Of a DNA stretch of 64,000 nt, positions 24,447 to 33,169 are shown one piece after another. The DNA comes from an uncultured Bifidobacteriaceae bacterium (lineage in GTDB: Bacteria > Actinomycetota > Actinomycetes > Actinomycetales > Bifidobacteriaceae). Below the pieces are notes generated by a model, which saw only the letters and a list, made by a program, of their open reading frames with translations, did not search any database and was not told where the DNA came from. The stretch is from positions 54,386-118,385 of the forward strand of contig CAMXYK010000002.1 of the NCBI GenBank assembly GCA_947253155.1, given 5' to 3'. The translations under genes and the position numbers were made by a program. Within the stretch, counting starts at the first letter, position 1, and each line of letters opens with the position of its first letter.

Positions 24447-26132
24447 CTAGCGAAGTGGCTTCACAAGTGGGAACGTAATCGTCTCGCGAATAGTCGCGCC
24501 CGTAAGAGCGATCAGCAGGCGATCAATACCCATGCCCATGCCGCCGGCAGGAGGCATACCAACGCCGAGAGCCTCAATGAAGTCCTCGTCAATATCCATT
24601 GCCTCAACGTCGCCAGCCAACGCATCCTTAGCCTGAGCCACAAAACGCTCGCGCTGCACAACAGGATCGTTAAGCTCGGAATAGCCGGTTGCAAGCTCAA
24701 AGCCGCGCACGTACAAATCCCACTTCTCAACCATTCCAGGCTTCGTGCGGTGACCCTTAACAAGCGGGCTAGTCTCAACCGGGAAGTCGCGCACAAACGT
24801 TGGCTCGTAAAGCTTATCCTCGTAGAAGTGCTCCCACAAGTGCTCAACCAACTTGCCGTGATTCTCCACGTCGTCGCGCTCAACGCCAAGCTTGTCTGCA
24901 ATCGCACCCAAATGCTCAACGGAAGTTTCCGGCGTAATCTCCTCACCCAAAGCCTCGCTAAGCGAGCCGTACATTGTAATCTGCTTCCACTCGCCGCCAA
25001 AATCATACTCTTCGCCATTAAGCAAAGTCACCTTGGTAGAGCCGAAAGCGTCGATAGCAGCCTTCTGAATCAGCTCCTTAGTAAGAGCGCCAATCGTATC
25101 GTAAGTGCCGTAAGCTTGGTAAGCCTCGAGCATAGTGAACTCAGGAGCGTGAGTTGCATCCACGCCTTCGTTTCTAAAATCGCGGTTAATTTCAAACACG
25201 CGGTCGATGCCACCAACCAAGCAGCGCTTCAAGAAAAGCTCCGGAGCGATGCGCAAATAAAGATCAATGTCAAAAGCGTTCATGTGAGTTGTGAACGGAC
25301 GAGCAGCAGCGCCGCCGTGAACCGTTTGCAACATTGGGGTTTCAACTTCCAAGAAGTCGTGGCTGTCGAAAGTGCGACGAAGAGAAGCCACAGCGTGAGA
25401 ACGCCTGCGAACCATATCGCGAATCTTCTCGTCCGCAATCATGCCAATATAAGGCTTGCGCGTGCGAGTATCGTCGCTTAATTCCTTGTGCAAAGCAGGA
25501 AGAGGCTGCAAAGCCTTAGCCGCAATCGCCCACTCGGTTGCAAAAACGGAAAGCTCGCCGGTCTTAGAAGAAATCACGCGACCGCGAACGTAAAGGTGGT
25601 CGCCCAAATCAACCATCTGCTTAAAGCTTTTAATGGATTCCTCGCCAATTTCCTTCTTGGAAACCATTGCCTGAATCGTAGTGCCGTCACCAGCAGAAAG
25701 CTTAACGAAGCACAAGCCGCCAGCGTTACGCAAGAAAAGCACGCGACCTGCAATACCAACCTCGGTATCGGTTTCTTCGCCGGCTTCAAGCTTGCCGTCG
25801 AACTGCTTACGAACCTGCTCGATAGTATCCGTAACGTTAAGATGCACCGGGTAAGGCTGCACGCCTTCCTTAAGAAGCATAGCGCGCTTAGCAACGCGCA
25901 TCTGCACCTGCTCCGGGTGCGCAAGCGGGCCAAACTCTTTATTGCTTGGGTCGATTGCTTCGTCCAGAGTTGCGCCTTCGTTTACGCGCTTGGCGATTGC
26001 CTCGTCCTGCGCGAGCAGCATTTCGGCGTGCTCAACGGTGTCGATTTCGTTGGTGGTATCTGTGGTGGTATCTGTTGCTTCGTTTTCTGCGGCATTTTGC
26101 GCGGCAGACATTGCAGTATTGGTGTCAGTCAT
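24447..26132 (-). CDS. lysS: lysyl-tRNA synthetase, class II
   Basis: 561 residues from ATG 26132. It charges tRNA-Lys. The first 45 residues are a T/A/E/N-rich extension (TDTTTDTTNEIDTVE). The OB-fold anticodon-binding domain follows (VGIAGRVLFLRNAGGLCFVKL). The class II core has motif 1 (FLEVETPMLQTVHGGA), motif 2 (FEINRDFRNEGVDATHAPEF) and motif 3 (PAGGMGMGIDRLLIALTG). It is slightly longer than typical (about 490-510) because of the N-terminal extension. The upstream region to tRNA-Pro is AT-rich (26140-26580). Confidence 0.97.
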   Translation of the reverse strand: MTDTNTAMSAAQNAAENEATDTTTDTTNEIDTVEHAEMLLAQDEAIAKRVNEGATLDEAIDPSNKEFGPLAHPEQVQMRVAKRAMLLKEGVQPYPVHLNVTDTIEQVRKQFDGKLEAGEETDTEVGIAGRVLFLRNAGGLCFVKLSAGDGTTIQAMVSKKEIGEESIKSFKQMVDLGDHLYVRGRVISSKTGELSVFATEWAIAAKALQPLPALHKELSDDTRTRKPYIGMIADEKIRDMVRRRSHAVASLRRTFDSHDFLEVETPMLQTVHGGAAARPFTTHMNAFDIDLYLRIAPELFLKRCLVGGIDRVFEINRDFRNEGVDATHAPEFTMLEAYQAYGTYDTIGALTKELIQKAAIDAFGSTKVTLLNGEEYDFGGEWKQITMYGSLSEALGEEITPETSVEHLGAIADKLGVERDDVENHGKLVEHLWEHFYEDKLYEPTFVRDFPVETSPLVKGHRTKPGMVEKWDLYVRGFELATGYSELNDPVVQRERFVAQAKDALAGDVEAMDIDEDFIEALGVGMPPAGGMGMGIDRLLIALTGATIRETITFPLVKPLR

Positions 26133-26590
26133 AAACGCTTATTGTAGCCAGTAGGTAATACAGATGTAAGCGTTTTGAGTAGGTTTTATTGCTCTATTAG
26201 CTTGATTCGACCGACCATTTTTGCAGAAAACGTACGTTTTTGTAGAAATATTTATATTTTTCTGTTTTCGAAAGAAAAATGCATTTTTAGTAAAAATTTT
26301 TATTATTTTATTGAGATATACAAAATTATTTACGAAAAGTGGGGTAATTTTGCAAATATTGCGGTGTGGGTGCAGTGCGCGCGGAGTGAATGCAGCCGCA
26401 AAATGATACAAGCGAATTTTTTATAAAAATTTTTCGAAAATTTGAGAGAGTTATTTGGAAGCGACACACATCGCTTATTTGTAGAAAGTTCACGATAATA
26501 TAACCAAGTTGTCGAAGTGTTGCGAAACGTGCGAAAATGCGAAACGTAAGCAATCGCAAGCGCTGTTTTTTTAGTTAGCACAATCGACAT
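26133..26590. other. AT-rich intergenic region upstream of lysS
   Basis: 458 bases between the lysS start and tRNA-Pro, markedly A/T-rich around 26215-26340 with many poly-T and poly-A words. It must hold the lysS promoter and that of tRNA-Pro, but no unambiguous hexamers could be assigned. Small frames in it have no ribosome binding sites. Confidence 0.5.
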
Positions 26591-26664
<74 letters not shown>

Positions 26665-26676
26665 CTTTTGATCTTT

Positions 26677-26815
26677 GAAACATTTGCCGGAAAATTCCCG
26701 GGTTTTGTAGCTGAATTTGCGTAATTATGAAACATTTGCCGGAGAATTTTCTCCGGGTTTTGTAGCTGAATTTGCTAATTTATGGAACATTTGCCGGAAA
26801 ATTACATGGCGAATG
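26677..26815 (+). repeat. tandem GGAACATTTGCCGGA repeats, three units
   Basis: Units begin GAAACATTTGCCGGA at 26677 and 26729 and GGAACATTTGCCGGA at 26784, about 52 and 55 bases apart. The first two share the tail GGGTTTTGTAGCTGAATTTGC. The core is the first half of the repeat at 10955, 49191 and 57259. It lies just downstream of tRNA-Pro. Confidence 0.85.
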
Positions 26816-26828
26816 TTTACTCTTATAA

Positions 26829-26970
26829 GCGATAATTCCTATACATGACTGTAAAGAAAAAATCGGAATTAAACCAAAAAGCGATTATTCCTTTACACGC
26901 GCGTAAAGTTTTTGTCGCTTCTCGAGAAGATTACGGAAGTTTCTTTACGTGGCTGTAAAGTTAAAGTCGA
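26829..26970. repeat. double-hairpin dispersed element, copy 2, with a third unit
   Basis: The same order of parts as 14911-14998: a hairpin with CTATACA...TGTAAAGAAAA, linker AATTAAACCAAAAAGCGA, then a hairpin with CTTTACAC...GTAAAG...TGTCGC, plus an extra arm CTTTACGTGGCTGTAAAG to 26960. It lies between tRNA-Pro and the TPR-DUF4037 gene. On the minus strand the second hairpin is followed by TTTTTGG, as at 14956. Confidence 0.85.
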
Positions 26971-27004
26971 TTGATTGAACGAGGGCAATAGCAAGGGGGC
27001 TTTG

Positions 27005-29098
27005 ATGGAGAACGCTGCGCAATTTTATAGCGAGCTTGACGAAATGTTCGCGAATCACGCGGGCGCGAACGCAATCGAATCGTACCTTTTGCGAAAACTT
27101 GCCGAAACGCAGGTAAATTCCAAAACCGCGGCAGAAGCAAAGACGCGACAAGAAACCAATCCCCTCCAACTTTCCATTCTCAACGAACTCATGGGATTCT
27201 ACCGTTCGCGAGGCGAGCACGCAAAAAATCAGCCAATCATTGATAATGCGCTAGATTTGGCAAAAAAGATGGATTTAGCTGGAACGGAAGCAGGCACAAC
27301 CACGCTAATCAACGCTGCCACAAGCCTTCGCGCGGCTGGCAACTACGATCGCGCTGAAAAAATTTACACTCAGGCTCTTAACGAATCCGCCGCAACGCTC
27401 GGCGCTAAAAATCGCAAGCTCGCCGCGCTTCACAACAATCTTTCGATGCTTTATAGCGAAACAGGCAACACGAGTGAAGCAATTGAGGAGCTTAATCAGG
27501 CGCTTGAGATTTTGCAGAATACTAGCACGGATCCTGATCGCGACATCGATATTGCAGCAACGCACACGAATATTGCGCTTGCGATGCTGCAGGAGTGCTC
27601 GAAGGAGTGCTCGAAGGGCTCGCAGGAATGTTCGCAAAAATCAGATGCAAATATTAGCGCAATTCTTGCTAAGGAGATTCTCGAATCCGCTTTTAAGCAC
27701 GCTTCGACCAGCATTCGCATGTACGTCGCTGGAAATAACGAAAATCAGCCGCACTACGCTTCTGCTTTGGCAGGTTTTGCGCAGGTTCAGTGCGCGCGCG
27801 GCGAGTACGCTCAGGCTGCGGAAAGTTATAGTAAAGCGCTTGATTTGATTGCAGAATGCTACGGAAAAGATAGCGAATCTTACGCGATTACGGCGGAAAA
27901 TTTGCGGCAGACGCGCAAGTTAGCAGAAAAAGTTACGGAAGAATCTATAGAAGTATCTATAGAAGTATCTACAGAAATTCACGAATCAGAAAAGCGAGAA
28001 TCACAAAACCACGAATCACCAACACCACACATAACAGCCCCACAATCACCAACATCACACATAACAAACGGCATGCAACTATCGCAATCATACTGGCAAA
28101 CTTACGGAAAGCCGTTACTTGATCAGCCAAAATTTGCAGAATACAAAAATCGCATTGCAGCCGGATTAGTTGGTCACGGTTCGGAATGCTACGGTTTTGA
28201 CGACGAAATTTCACGCGACCACGATTTTGGTCCCGGATTCTGCTTGTGGCTTACCGACGAAGATTACGCGGAAATTGGCGCGGATTTGCAAGACGCGTAC
28301 GACGCACTTCCGCGAAAATACGCCGGTTTTGACTCTCGCAACGAAACGCCGCGCGCTAAATCATGCGAAAGCAGCAAGCGCGTCGGAGTATTTCGCATAA
28401 GCGAATTTTTCGAAAATCTAACCGGCTTCCCCACTGCCCCAGCCGCAAACGAGCCACACTTATGGCTGTCACTAAGCGAGCCGACGCTTGCAGCAGCGAC
28501 GAACGGCAAAATTTTCGCGGATCCTCTTGGCGAGTTCTCAAAAGCGCGCCAAAGCTTCAAACTCATGCCGGACGACGTGCGAATCTCACTAATCTCCAGA
28601 AGGCTTGGCATGATTTCGCAAGCCGGCCAATACAATTTCCCACGCATGATTGCGCGCAAAGACGCTTCCGCCGCGTGGCTTTCTATAAACGAATTCGTGC
28701 GCGCGACCGCTTCACTCGTTTTTCTGCTCAACAATCCCGTAACCGCAGGCTACTTGCCGTATTACAAGTGGCAGTTTGCGGCGTTGCGTAAGCTCAGCAA
28801 TCGCATGGCTTCTAGACTTCCGGAAGTGTGCGGAAAACTTGAGTCGGTAATGCGACTTTCTTCCGCTGCATGCTTTGGTGGCGATGGTTCCGGCGGTGAC
28901 GGTTTTGGAGAAGGCGGCAAGGGCGCTGGAATTGCGCAAAAGCAAGTTACGCAAATAATTGACAGTATTTGCGAGGATATTGTGCGCGAGTTGCAATACG
29001 AGGGCTTAAGCGATTGCGGCGAAACTTTTTTGGAATGGCAGCGGCCGTACGTTGAAGCGCATATTAATTCGAGCGCTGCGTGCTTAAGGAGCTTATGA
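27005..29098 (+). CDS. TPR protein with C-terminal DUF4037 nucleotidyltransferase-like domain
   Basis: 697 residues from ATG 27005, behind GGGGG; the in-frame TTG at 26975 is not preceded by a site. Residues 1 to about 310 are tetratricopeptide-like helices (AGNYDRAEKIYTQAL, LAALHNNLSMLYSETGN, GEYAQAAESYSKALDL). A low-complexity linker follows at about 315-355 (repeats of ESIEVSIEVS and SPT.HIT). The C-terminal half is DUF4037, with GHGSECYGFDDEISRDHDFG, a GS...DxD arrangement like nucleotidyltransferase active sites. Function is unknown. It is translationally coupled to the DUF4125 gene, a partner seen beside DUF4037 genes elsewhere. The GS and DHD residues look intact, so activity is plausible. 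Confidence 0.85.
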   Translation: MENAAQFYSELDEMFANHAGANAIESYLLRKLAETQVNSKTAAEAKTRQETNPLQLSILNELMGFYRSRGEHAKNQPIIDNALDLAKKMDLAGTEAGTTTLINAATSLRAAGNYDRAEKIYTQALNESAATLGAKNRKLAALHNNLSMLYSETGNTSEAIEELNQALEILQNTSTDPDRDIDIAATHTNIALAMLQECSKECSKGSQECSQKSDANISAILAKEILESAFKHASTSIRMYVAGNNENQPHYASALAGFAQVQCARGEYAQAAESYSKALDLIAECYGKDSESYAITAENLRQTRKLAEKVTEESIEVSIEVSTEIHESEKRESQNHESPTPHITAPQSPTSHITNGMQLSQSYWQTYGKPLLDQPKFAEYKNRIAAGLVGHGSECYGFDDEISRDHDFGPGFCLWLTDEDYAEIGADLQDAYDALPRKYAGFDSRNETPRAKSCESSKRVGVFRISEFFENLTGFPTAPAANEPHLWLSLSEPTLAAATNGKIFADPLGEFSKARQSFKLMPDDVRISLISRRLGMISQAGQYNFPRMIARKDASAAWLSINEFVRATASLVFLLNNPVTAGYLPYYKWQFAALRKLSNRMASRLPEVCGKLESVMRLSSAACFGGDGSGGDGFGEGGKGAGIAQKQVTQIIDSICEDIVRELQYEGLSDCGETFLEWQRPYVEAHINSSAACLRSL

Positions 29099-29772
29099 TG
29101 TGCGATTTATCAGCAACGAAAGAAGAAAATCCGGAAGTAGAAAAGTCGAAAGCGCAAAAGCTTGCGGAAGAAATCACCAAACTCGAGTGGGATCAGTTCC
29201 AGCTTACAGAAAACGAAGACGGACGCGCGAATTGTCAAGGAAACTGGCCAACTTTTCGCATTATGCGCATGAGTCAGTTTTTGGCGTGGCCGCTGAATTT
29301 GCAGGAGTCTTATAAGCAGGATCTTGAGCGCGCTAATAGCGACGGCCGCAATTTGATTACGGAAAAGTATGCGCGAATGATGGAGTCGACTGCGCCGGAA
29401 ATTTTTGAGCGCACGATTAAGCCTTATATTAAGCCGATTTTGGAGCCGAGAAAAAGCGCGCAGGAGCAGATTATTTTAGCGCAAGTTGAGTGGGCTGCAG
29501 ATTTTCGCAACCGCTACCCGCATTTGGGTTTTGCGATGCGCGTGCTTAAAACTAGCGAGGATACGGCAGAAAATACGTCTTTTGAAACGTATTTGCGAGG
29601 CGAATTAAGCACGTATTCTGACGTAACTTTCGCAAAATACCAACGTTTTGTAAATAACTTGCGCGCGGAAAACCTAAATCTTACGCAAATGATAATCGCG
29701 AATACAGTGCGCATGTATGGATACGATTCGCTAGAAGCAGCCGAGCGTGCGCAGATTAGAAATGCAGCTTAA
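29098..29772 (+). CDS. DUF4125 family protein
   Basis: 224 residues from ATG 29098, six bases behind AAGGAG; an ATG at 29095 is also possible and gives one more residue. The start overlaps the stop of the upstream gene (TTATGATG), so translation is coupled. The conserved core reads EWDQFQLTENEDGRANCQ, TFRIMRMSQFLAWP, then GRNLITEKYARMMESTAPE, which is DUF4125. No catalytic residues are established. The helical, W/E-rich protein has no membrane segment. It ends four bases into the convergent HAD gene. Confidence 0.85.
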   Translation: MCDLSATKEENPEVEKSKAQKLAEEITKLEWDQFQLTENEDGRANCQGNWPTFRIMRMSQFLAWPLNLQESYKQDLERANSDGRNLITEKYARMMESTAPEIFERTIKPYIKPILEPRKSAQEQIILAQVEWAADFRNRYPHLGFAMRVLKTSEDTAENTSFETYLRGELSTYSDVTFAKYQRFVNNLRAENLNLTQMIIANTVRMYGYDSLEAAERAQIRNAA

Positions 29773-30410
29773 GAATAGAGCAGCGACGCTGCAGAAGCGG
29801 CGCGAGAGTCGCCTTCTAGGAAAAGCGTAGAAGCACAAGAAAGCGAGTTTTGCTGCAAAAACGCGCGGTAAAGCATTACGTCAGGTTTGCGCAAATGCGT
29901 TTCGCAAGAAGCGCAAACGCCGTTAAGTTCGCCGAGTATTGGGCAAGTTTTTCGCGCTAAGTCTAGCCAATCGCAAGAAGCGTTACCAAGCGCCCACACG
30001 CGCACACCGTCCGCAATCAACTCGCGCGCCTGATCGCAAGCATCCGCGCGCTCACCTGCAAAACCACGCTCGAAACGCTCAAAATACAAGCGATACAGCC
30101 ACGTAACCGCAGGCCCGTGATGCTCATCAAACGAATCCAACGCGCGACTTCGACTCCACCCGGCCTCGCGCAAAGACTCGTGAAACTCAAATCCCCATTC
30201 CGGCTCGAAACTAAAAAGCACTTCCCCAATAAAATCCGGATAATCTGCAGCCAACGTGCGGCGCGCATCCCAATCCACCAGCATATGCAAATCAAAAACA
30301 ACATCGGAAATTCCGCGCACACTATTTATATCGCGCGCACTATTTATATCGCGAATATCACAGACTCCGCTTGCACTAACTGCTTTTATTTCAGCGCCCA
30401 TAATTCCCAC
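29769..30410 (-). CDS. HAD-superfamily phosphatase-like protein with altered motif I
   Basis: 213 residues from ATG 30410. Motif I reads VVFDLHMLVDWDARR, resembling the FDLGNVLVDWDPRR of YihX-type HAD phosphatases but with His for Gly after the Asp-Leu. Motif II is VWALGNAS, motif III RKPDVMLYRAFL with the Lys, and motif IV TLFLEGDSRAASAA, where most relatives have DD followed by Asn. The first 35 residues include a duplicated RDINSARDINSVRGIS from a short DNA repeat, so the functional start may be further in. It may be catalytically weak or have shifted specificity. It is convergent with DUF4125 (4-base overlap) and 48 bases from sufT. Confidence 0.75.
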   Translation of the reverse strand: MGIMGAEIKAVSASGVCDIRDINSARDINSVRGISDVVFDLHMLVDWDARRTLAADYPDFIGEVLFSFEPEWGFEFHESLREAGWSRSRALDSFDEHHGPAVTWLYRLYFERFERGFAGERADACDQARELIADGVRVWALGNASCDWLDLARKTCPILGELNGVCASCETHLRKPDVMLYRAFLQQNSLSCASTLFLEGDSRAASAASLLYS

Positions 30411-30458
30411 TTGTTTAGTACGTTGCTATCAAAACAAAACGGCAAGCCAACCAAATAC

Positions 30459-30926
30459 TCACGCGGTTGGCGGAATGCCAGCACCCATCGAACCAGCGCC
30501 CCCAACTACCCCAGAACCATACATTCCAGCCGCAAAACTCTCTTGCAAACTGTTGAGATTGTAGCCAAGCGCCTCAAGCTGCGCGCGACCGTCCTCATTA
30601 ATGTTTTCAACGCTCCAACGCGGCTTCCACGTCCAGTCAATGCGGAACTCTTCCACCAATCCCGCGAGCGCATTCGCACACTCGTCCTCAATCAACTCAG
30701 TTAACGGGCAAGCAGGAGTGGTAAGCGTCATAGTGATAATCGCGCGACCAAGCTCGTCGATTTCAATGCCGTAAACAAGACCCAAATCAACAACATCAAT
30801 GCCTAATTCTGGATCCACAACATCGTGTAAAGAATCTAAAATATCTTCCTCTGTAACTCTACCGATGTCGTTCGCGCTTAAAGGTGTCGACGCCGCCACC
30901 TCAACTGCCGATTTATTTTCTGCCAT
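30459..30926 (-). CDS. sufT: SufT-like Fe-S assembly factor (DUF59/MIP18 family)
   Basis: 155 residues starting MAENKSAVEV at ATG 30926, with AAGGAATATT upstream; an in-frame extension to 31049 overlaps sufU and is rejected. The DUF59 core is present: EEDILDSLHDVVDPELGIDVVDLGLVYGI, then MTLTTPACPLTELIEDE with the conserved Cys. Members help mature Fe-S proteins. It is the last gene of the SUF operon, 35 bases after sufU. The C-terminus is extended with a G/A-rich tail. Confidence 0.92.
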   Translation of the reverse strand: MAENKSAVEVAASTPLSANDIGRVTEEDILDSLHDVVDPELGIDVVDLGLVYGIEIDELGRAIITMTLTTPACPLTELIEDECANALAGLVEEFRIDWTWKPRWSVENINEDGRAQLEALGYNLNSLQESFAAGMYGSGVVGGAGSMGAGIPPTA

Positions 30927-30961
30927 AATATTCCTTGCTTTGCTTGTACCAAAATTCGATT

Positions 30962-31687
30962 TTACAAGTTGCCAAGAATTTGCGGATTTAAGTTTTGCGA
31001 GGCTTTTGCGATGCTGTCTTTTAGGCCTTCCCACGCCAAAAGCGCGCACTTGATTCGCATTGGATAGCGCGATACGCCTTGCAAAACCATTGCGTCTTCC
31101 AACGCATCTTCGTCCTCTTCGTTTTGCAAACCTTCGCCTCGAGATTCCATAAGTTTATGGAAAAGCGCGTCCAATCGCAACGCTTCGTCAACCGACTTTC
31201 CTTCGACTAAATCAACCATCATTGAAAGGCTTGCTTGAGAAATTGAGCAGCCGTGACCATCCCACTTAACACTTGAAATTATTGGAGTTTCGTTATTATT
31301 TGCGATATTTGAAAGCTCCACTCGCATTGTGACTTCGTCGCCGCAAGTTGGGTTGAATTGGTGCGATTGGCCTAAAGCAGAGTTTTCTGAAAAGATTGCC
31401 ACAGCGCAACTTTCGTGAGTATTATTTAGGGTGATTTCGGCAGATTCTTTATTTTCGGATGATTCTGTATTTTCTGCAGATTCTGCAGATTCGGCAGATT
31501 CAGTAGATTCTGCAGATTCTTCCTGCAGTTCCGCTTTTGCGAGCGCGTCCGTGCTTTCGAAATGAGTTTTTCCATGCGGATTTCGCGCAGCATCCAAAAT
31601 CACTTCTTGGTACATGCTTTCCAAGCCGTCACCAGACGCATCACCTGCACCAAAACCAGCGCCCGCACCAAAACCCATATCAAACAT
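30962..31687 (-). CDS. sufU: SufU Fe-S assembly protein with an acidic repeat insertion
   Basis: 241 residues from ATG 31687, behind AAGGAG. SufU accepts sulfur from SufS. Conserved parts are LESMYQEVILDAARNP, NPTCGDEVTMRV (Cys near 116), WDGHGCSISQASLSMM and MRIKCALLAWEGL, which include the zinc/sulfur ligands. Typical SufU is about 140-150 residues. The excess is a G/A-rich N-terminus and, between the first two conserved blocks, an insert of about 60 residues (roughly 43-105) built of ESAES repeats. The DNA there is a degenerate GCAGATTCT tandem array (31440-31520). It lies 73 bases after sufS and 35 before sufT. Confidence 0.92.
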   Translation of the reverse strand: MFDMGFGAGAGFGAGDASGDGLESMYQEVILDAARNPHGKTHFESTDALAKAELQEESAESTESAESAESAENTESSENKESAEITLNNTHESCAVAIFSENSALGQSHQFNPTCGDEVTMRVELSNIANNNETPIISSVKWDGHGCSISQASLSMMVDLVEGKSVDEALRLDALFHKLMESRGEGLQNEEDEDALEDAMVLQGVSRYPMRIKCALLAWEGLKDSIAKASQNLNPQILGNL

Positions 31688-31696
31688 TCGCACTCC

Positions 31697-31748
31697 TTAC
31701 CAACTCTAACTCACTAAAGCAATAACTCACTAAAGCACTAACTCTAAC
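31697..31748. repeat. short tandem repeats between sufS and sufU
   Basis: TAACTCACTAAAGCA occurs twice in succession, flanked by CTAACTCTAACT words, in the 73-base gap between sufS and sufU. Confidence 0.7.
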
Positions 31749-31760
31749 TTACTAACAATA

Positions 31761-33128
31761 TTATGCGCCAAAGTATGCGCGAACGTGGGAAACAGTTTCG
31801 ATTAACTCGCGAGCTTCTTCGATTGTGTTGTAAACTCCAACGGAAGCGCGATTTGAAGCGTACACGCCAAAATGACGGTGAATCGGCTGAGCACAATGAT
31901 GCCCAACGCGAATCGCAATACCCTGCGCATCCAAAAACTGGCCAACATCATGCGGATGCACGCCCTCAATTTCAAAAGCAACCGTGCCAATTCGATTCTC
32001 TAAATCAGTCGGCCCCAAAATGCGAACGCCTGGAACATCTTGCAATTTTAGCAATTCTGCAGCAATTTCCTGCTCATGCTCTGCAACTCGGCTCATGCCA
32101 ATCTCGCGCAACCAATCCGCAGCAACGCCAGCTGCAACCATTTGCGCAACAGGCTGAGTTCCAGCTTCAAAACGGTAAGGCGCATCCATATATTGCGCCG
32201 GCTTGTTAAGCCACGCAAGCTCCACCATTGAGCCGCCGAAATTGGCAGGAGGTAGCGCGTCCAAAAGCTCGCGGCGACCATACAAGAATCCAACTCCCGT
32301 AGGACCGTACATTTTATGCGCACTAAAAGCTGCAAAATCAACGTTTAAAGCGTGGAAATCAACCGGAATATGCGGCACGGACTGGCATGCGTCGAGCACA
32401 AAAATCGCGCCGACTTCGTGAGCGCGCTCGCAAATCGGCGAAACGTCCGTAATAGCGCCAGTAACGTTGCTAATATGCGTTACTGCAACGATTTTCGTGC
32501 GATCGTCAATAATCTTCCGCAAATATTCCGCATCCGTGCGCACGCGGCCGTCATCAGTTACGTCAATCCAGCGAAGCTCCGCTCCCGTGCGAAGAGCAAG
32601 CTCCTGGAAAGGCAGTAAAACAGAGTGATGATCCGCGCGAGATACGACTATTACGTCACCTTCGCGAAGAACGAAATTTTTGCGGAAATCAGCAGTACCA
32701 GCTAAATCAGCACTATCTTTTTCGCAAATTCTCGCTTTCGCACTAGCGTTACCAATAGCAGTTGCAAGAAGATTAAGTGCGCCCGTAGCGCCCGGAGTAA
32801 CAACGATTTCTTCGCGACCAGCTTCAGCGCACGCTCCAACAAGCCGCGCGACTTTCGCACGCGCTTCTTCGAACGCAACCGTAGAAAGAGCCGCCAACTC
32901 GTGCGCTCCCCTGTGAACTCCTGCGTTAATTGTTTCGTAAAACTCTTTTTCGGCGTCGATTACAACTTGCGGCTTTTGCGAAGTAGCTGCAGAATCCAAG
33001 TAAATTAATGGTTTTCCGTGCACAGTGTCGTAAAGCGAATTGCCGTGAACTGTGCGACGCAAAATCGGAAACTGCGAGCGCAAATCGCTAAATTCTCGCA
33101 TAATATTTTCTTCAGTCACTGTAGTCAT
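31761..33128 (-). CDS. sufS: SufS cysteine desulfurase
   Basis: 455 residues from ATG 33128 (a second candidate start, MREFSDL, lies nine codons in). This PLP enzyme takes sulfur from cysteine for Fe-S assembly. Signatures include LIYLDSAATSQKPQ, GVHRGAHELAA, the PLP-Lys region DFAAFSAHKMYGPTGVG, and the catalytic Cys segment AIRVGHHCAQPIHRHFGV. All key residues are present. A short T/A-rich insert lies near 135-150 (KARICEKDSADLAGTADF). It is fourth of six genes in the SUF operon. Confidence 0.96.
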   Translation of the reverse strand: MTTVTEENIMREFSDLRSQFPILRRTVHGNSLYDTVHGKPLIYLDSAATSQKPQVVIDAEKEFYETINAGVHRGAHELAALSTVAFEEARAKVARLVGACAEAGREEIVVTPGATGALNLLATAIGNASAKARICEKDSADLAGTADFRKNFVLREGDVIVVSRADHHSVLLPFQELALRTGAELRWIDVTDDGRVRTDAEYLRKIIDDRTKIVAVTHISNVTGAITDVSPICERAHEVGAIFVLDACQSVPHIPVDFHALNVDFAAFSAHKMYGPTGVGFLYGRRELLDALPPANFGGSMVELAWLNKPAQYMDAPYRFEAGTQPVAQMVAAGVAADWLREIGMSRVAEHEQEIAAELLKLQDVPGVRILGPTDLENRIGTVAFEIEGVHPHDVGQFLDAQGIAIRVGHHCAQPIHRHFGVYASNRASVGVYNTIEEARELIETVSHVRAYFGA

Positions 33129-33169
33129 ATTCTAAGCCGTTATTTAAAACTATTATTTATAAGCCGCAC

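Noticed and set aside
26133..26590. T-box or lysine riboswitch upstream of lysS
   Set aside because: No T-box sequence, specifier loop or lysine aptamer motif was recognised in the AT-rich leader.
30926..31049. N-terminal extension of SufT into sufU
   Set aside because: The extension reads through the end of sufU in another frame; ATG 30926 has a good ribosome binding site.
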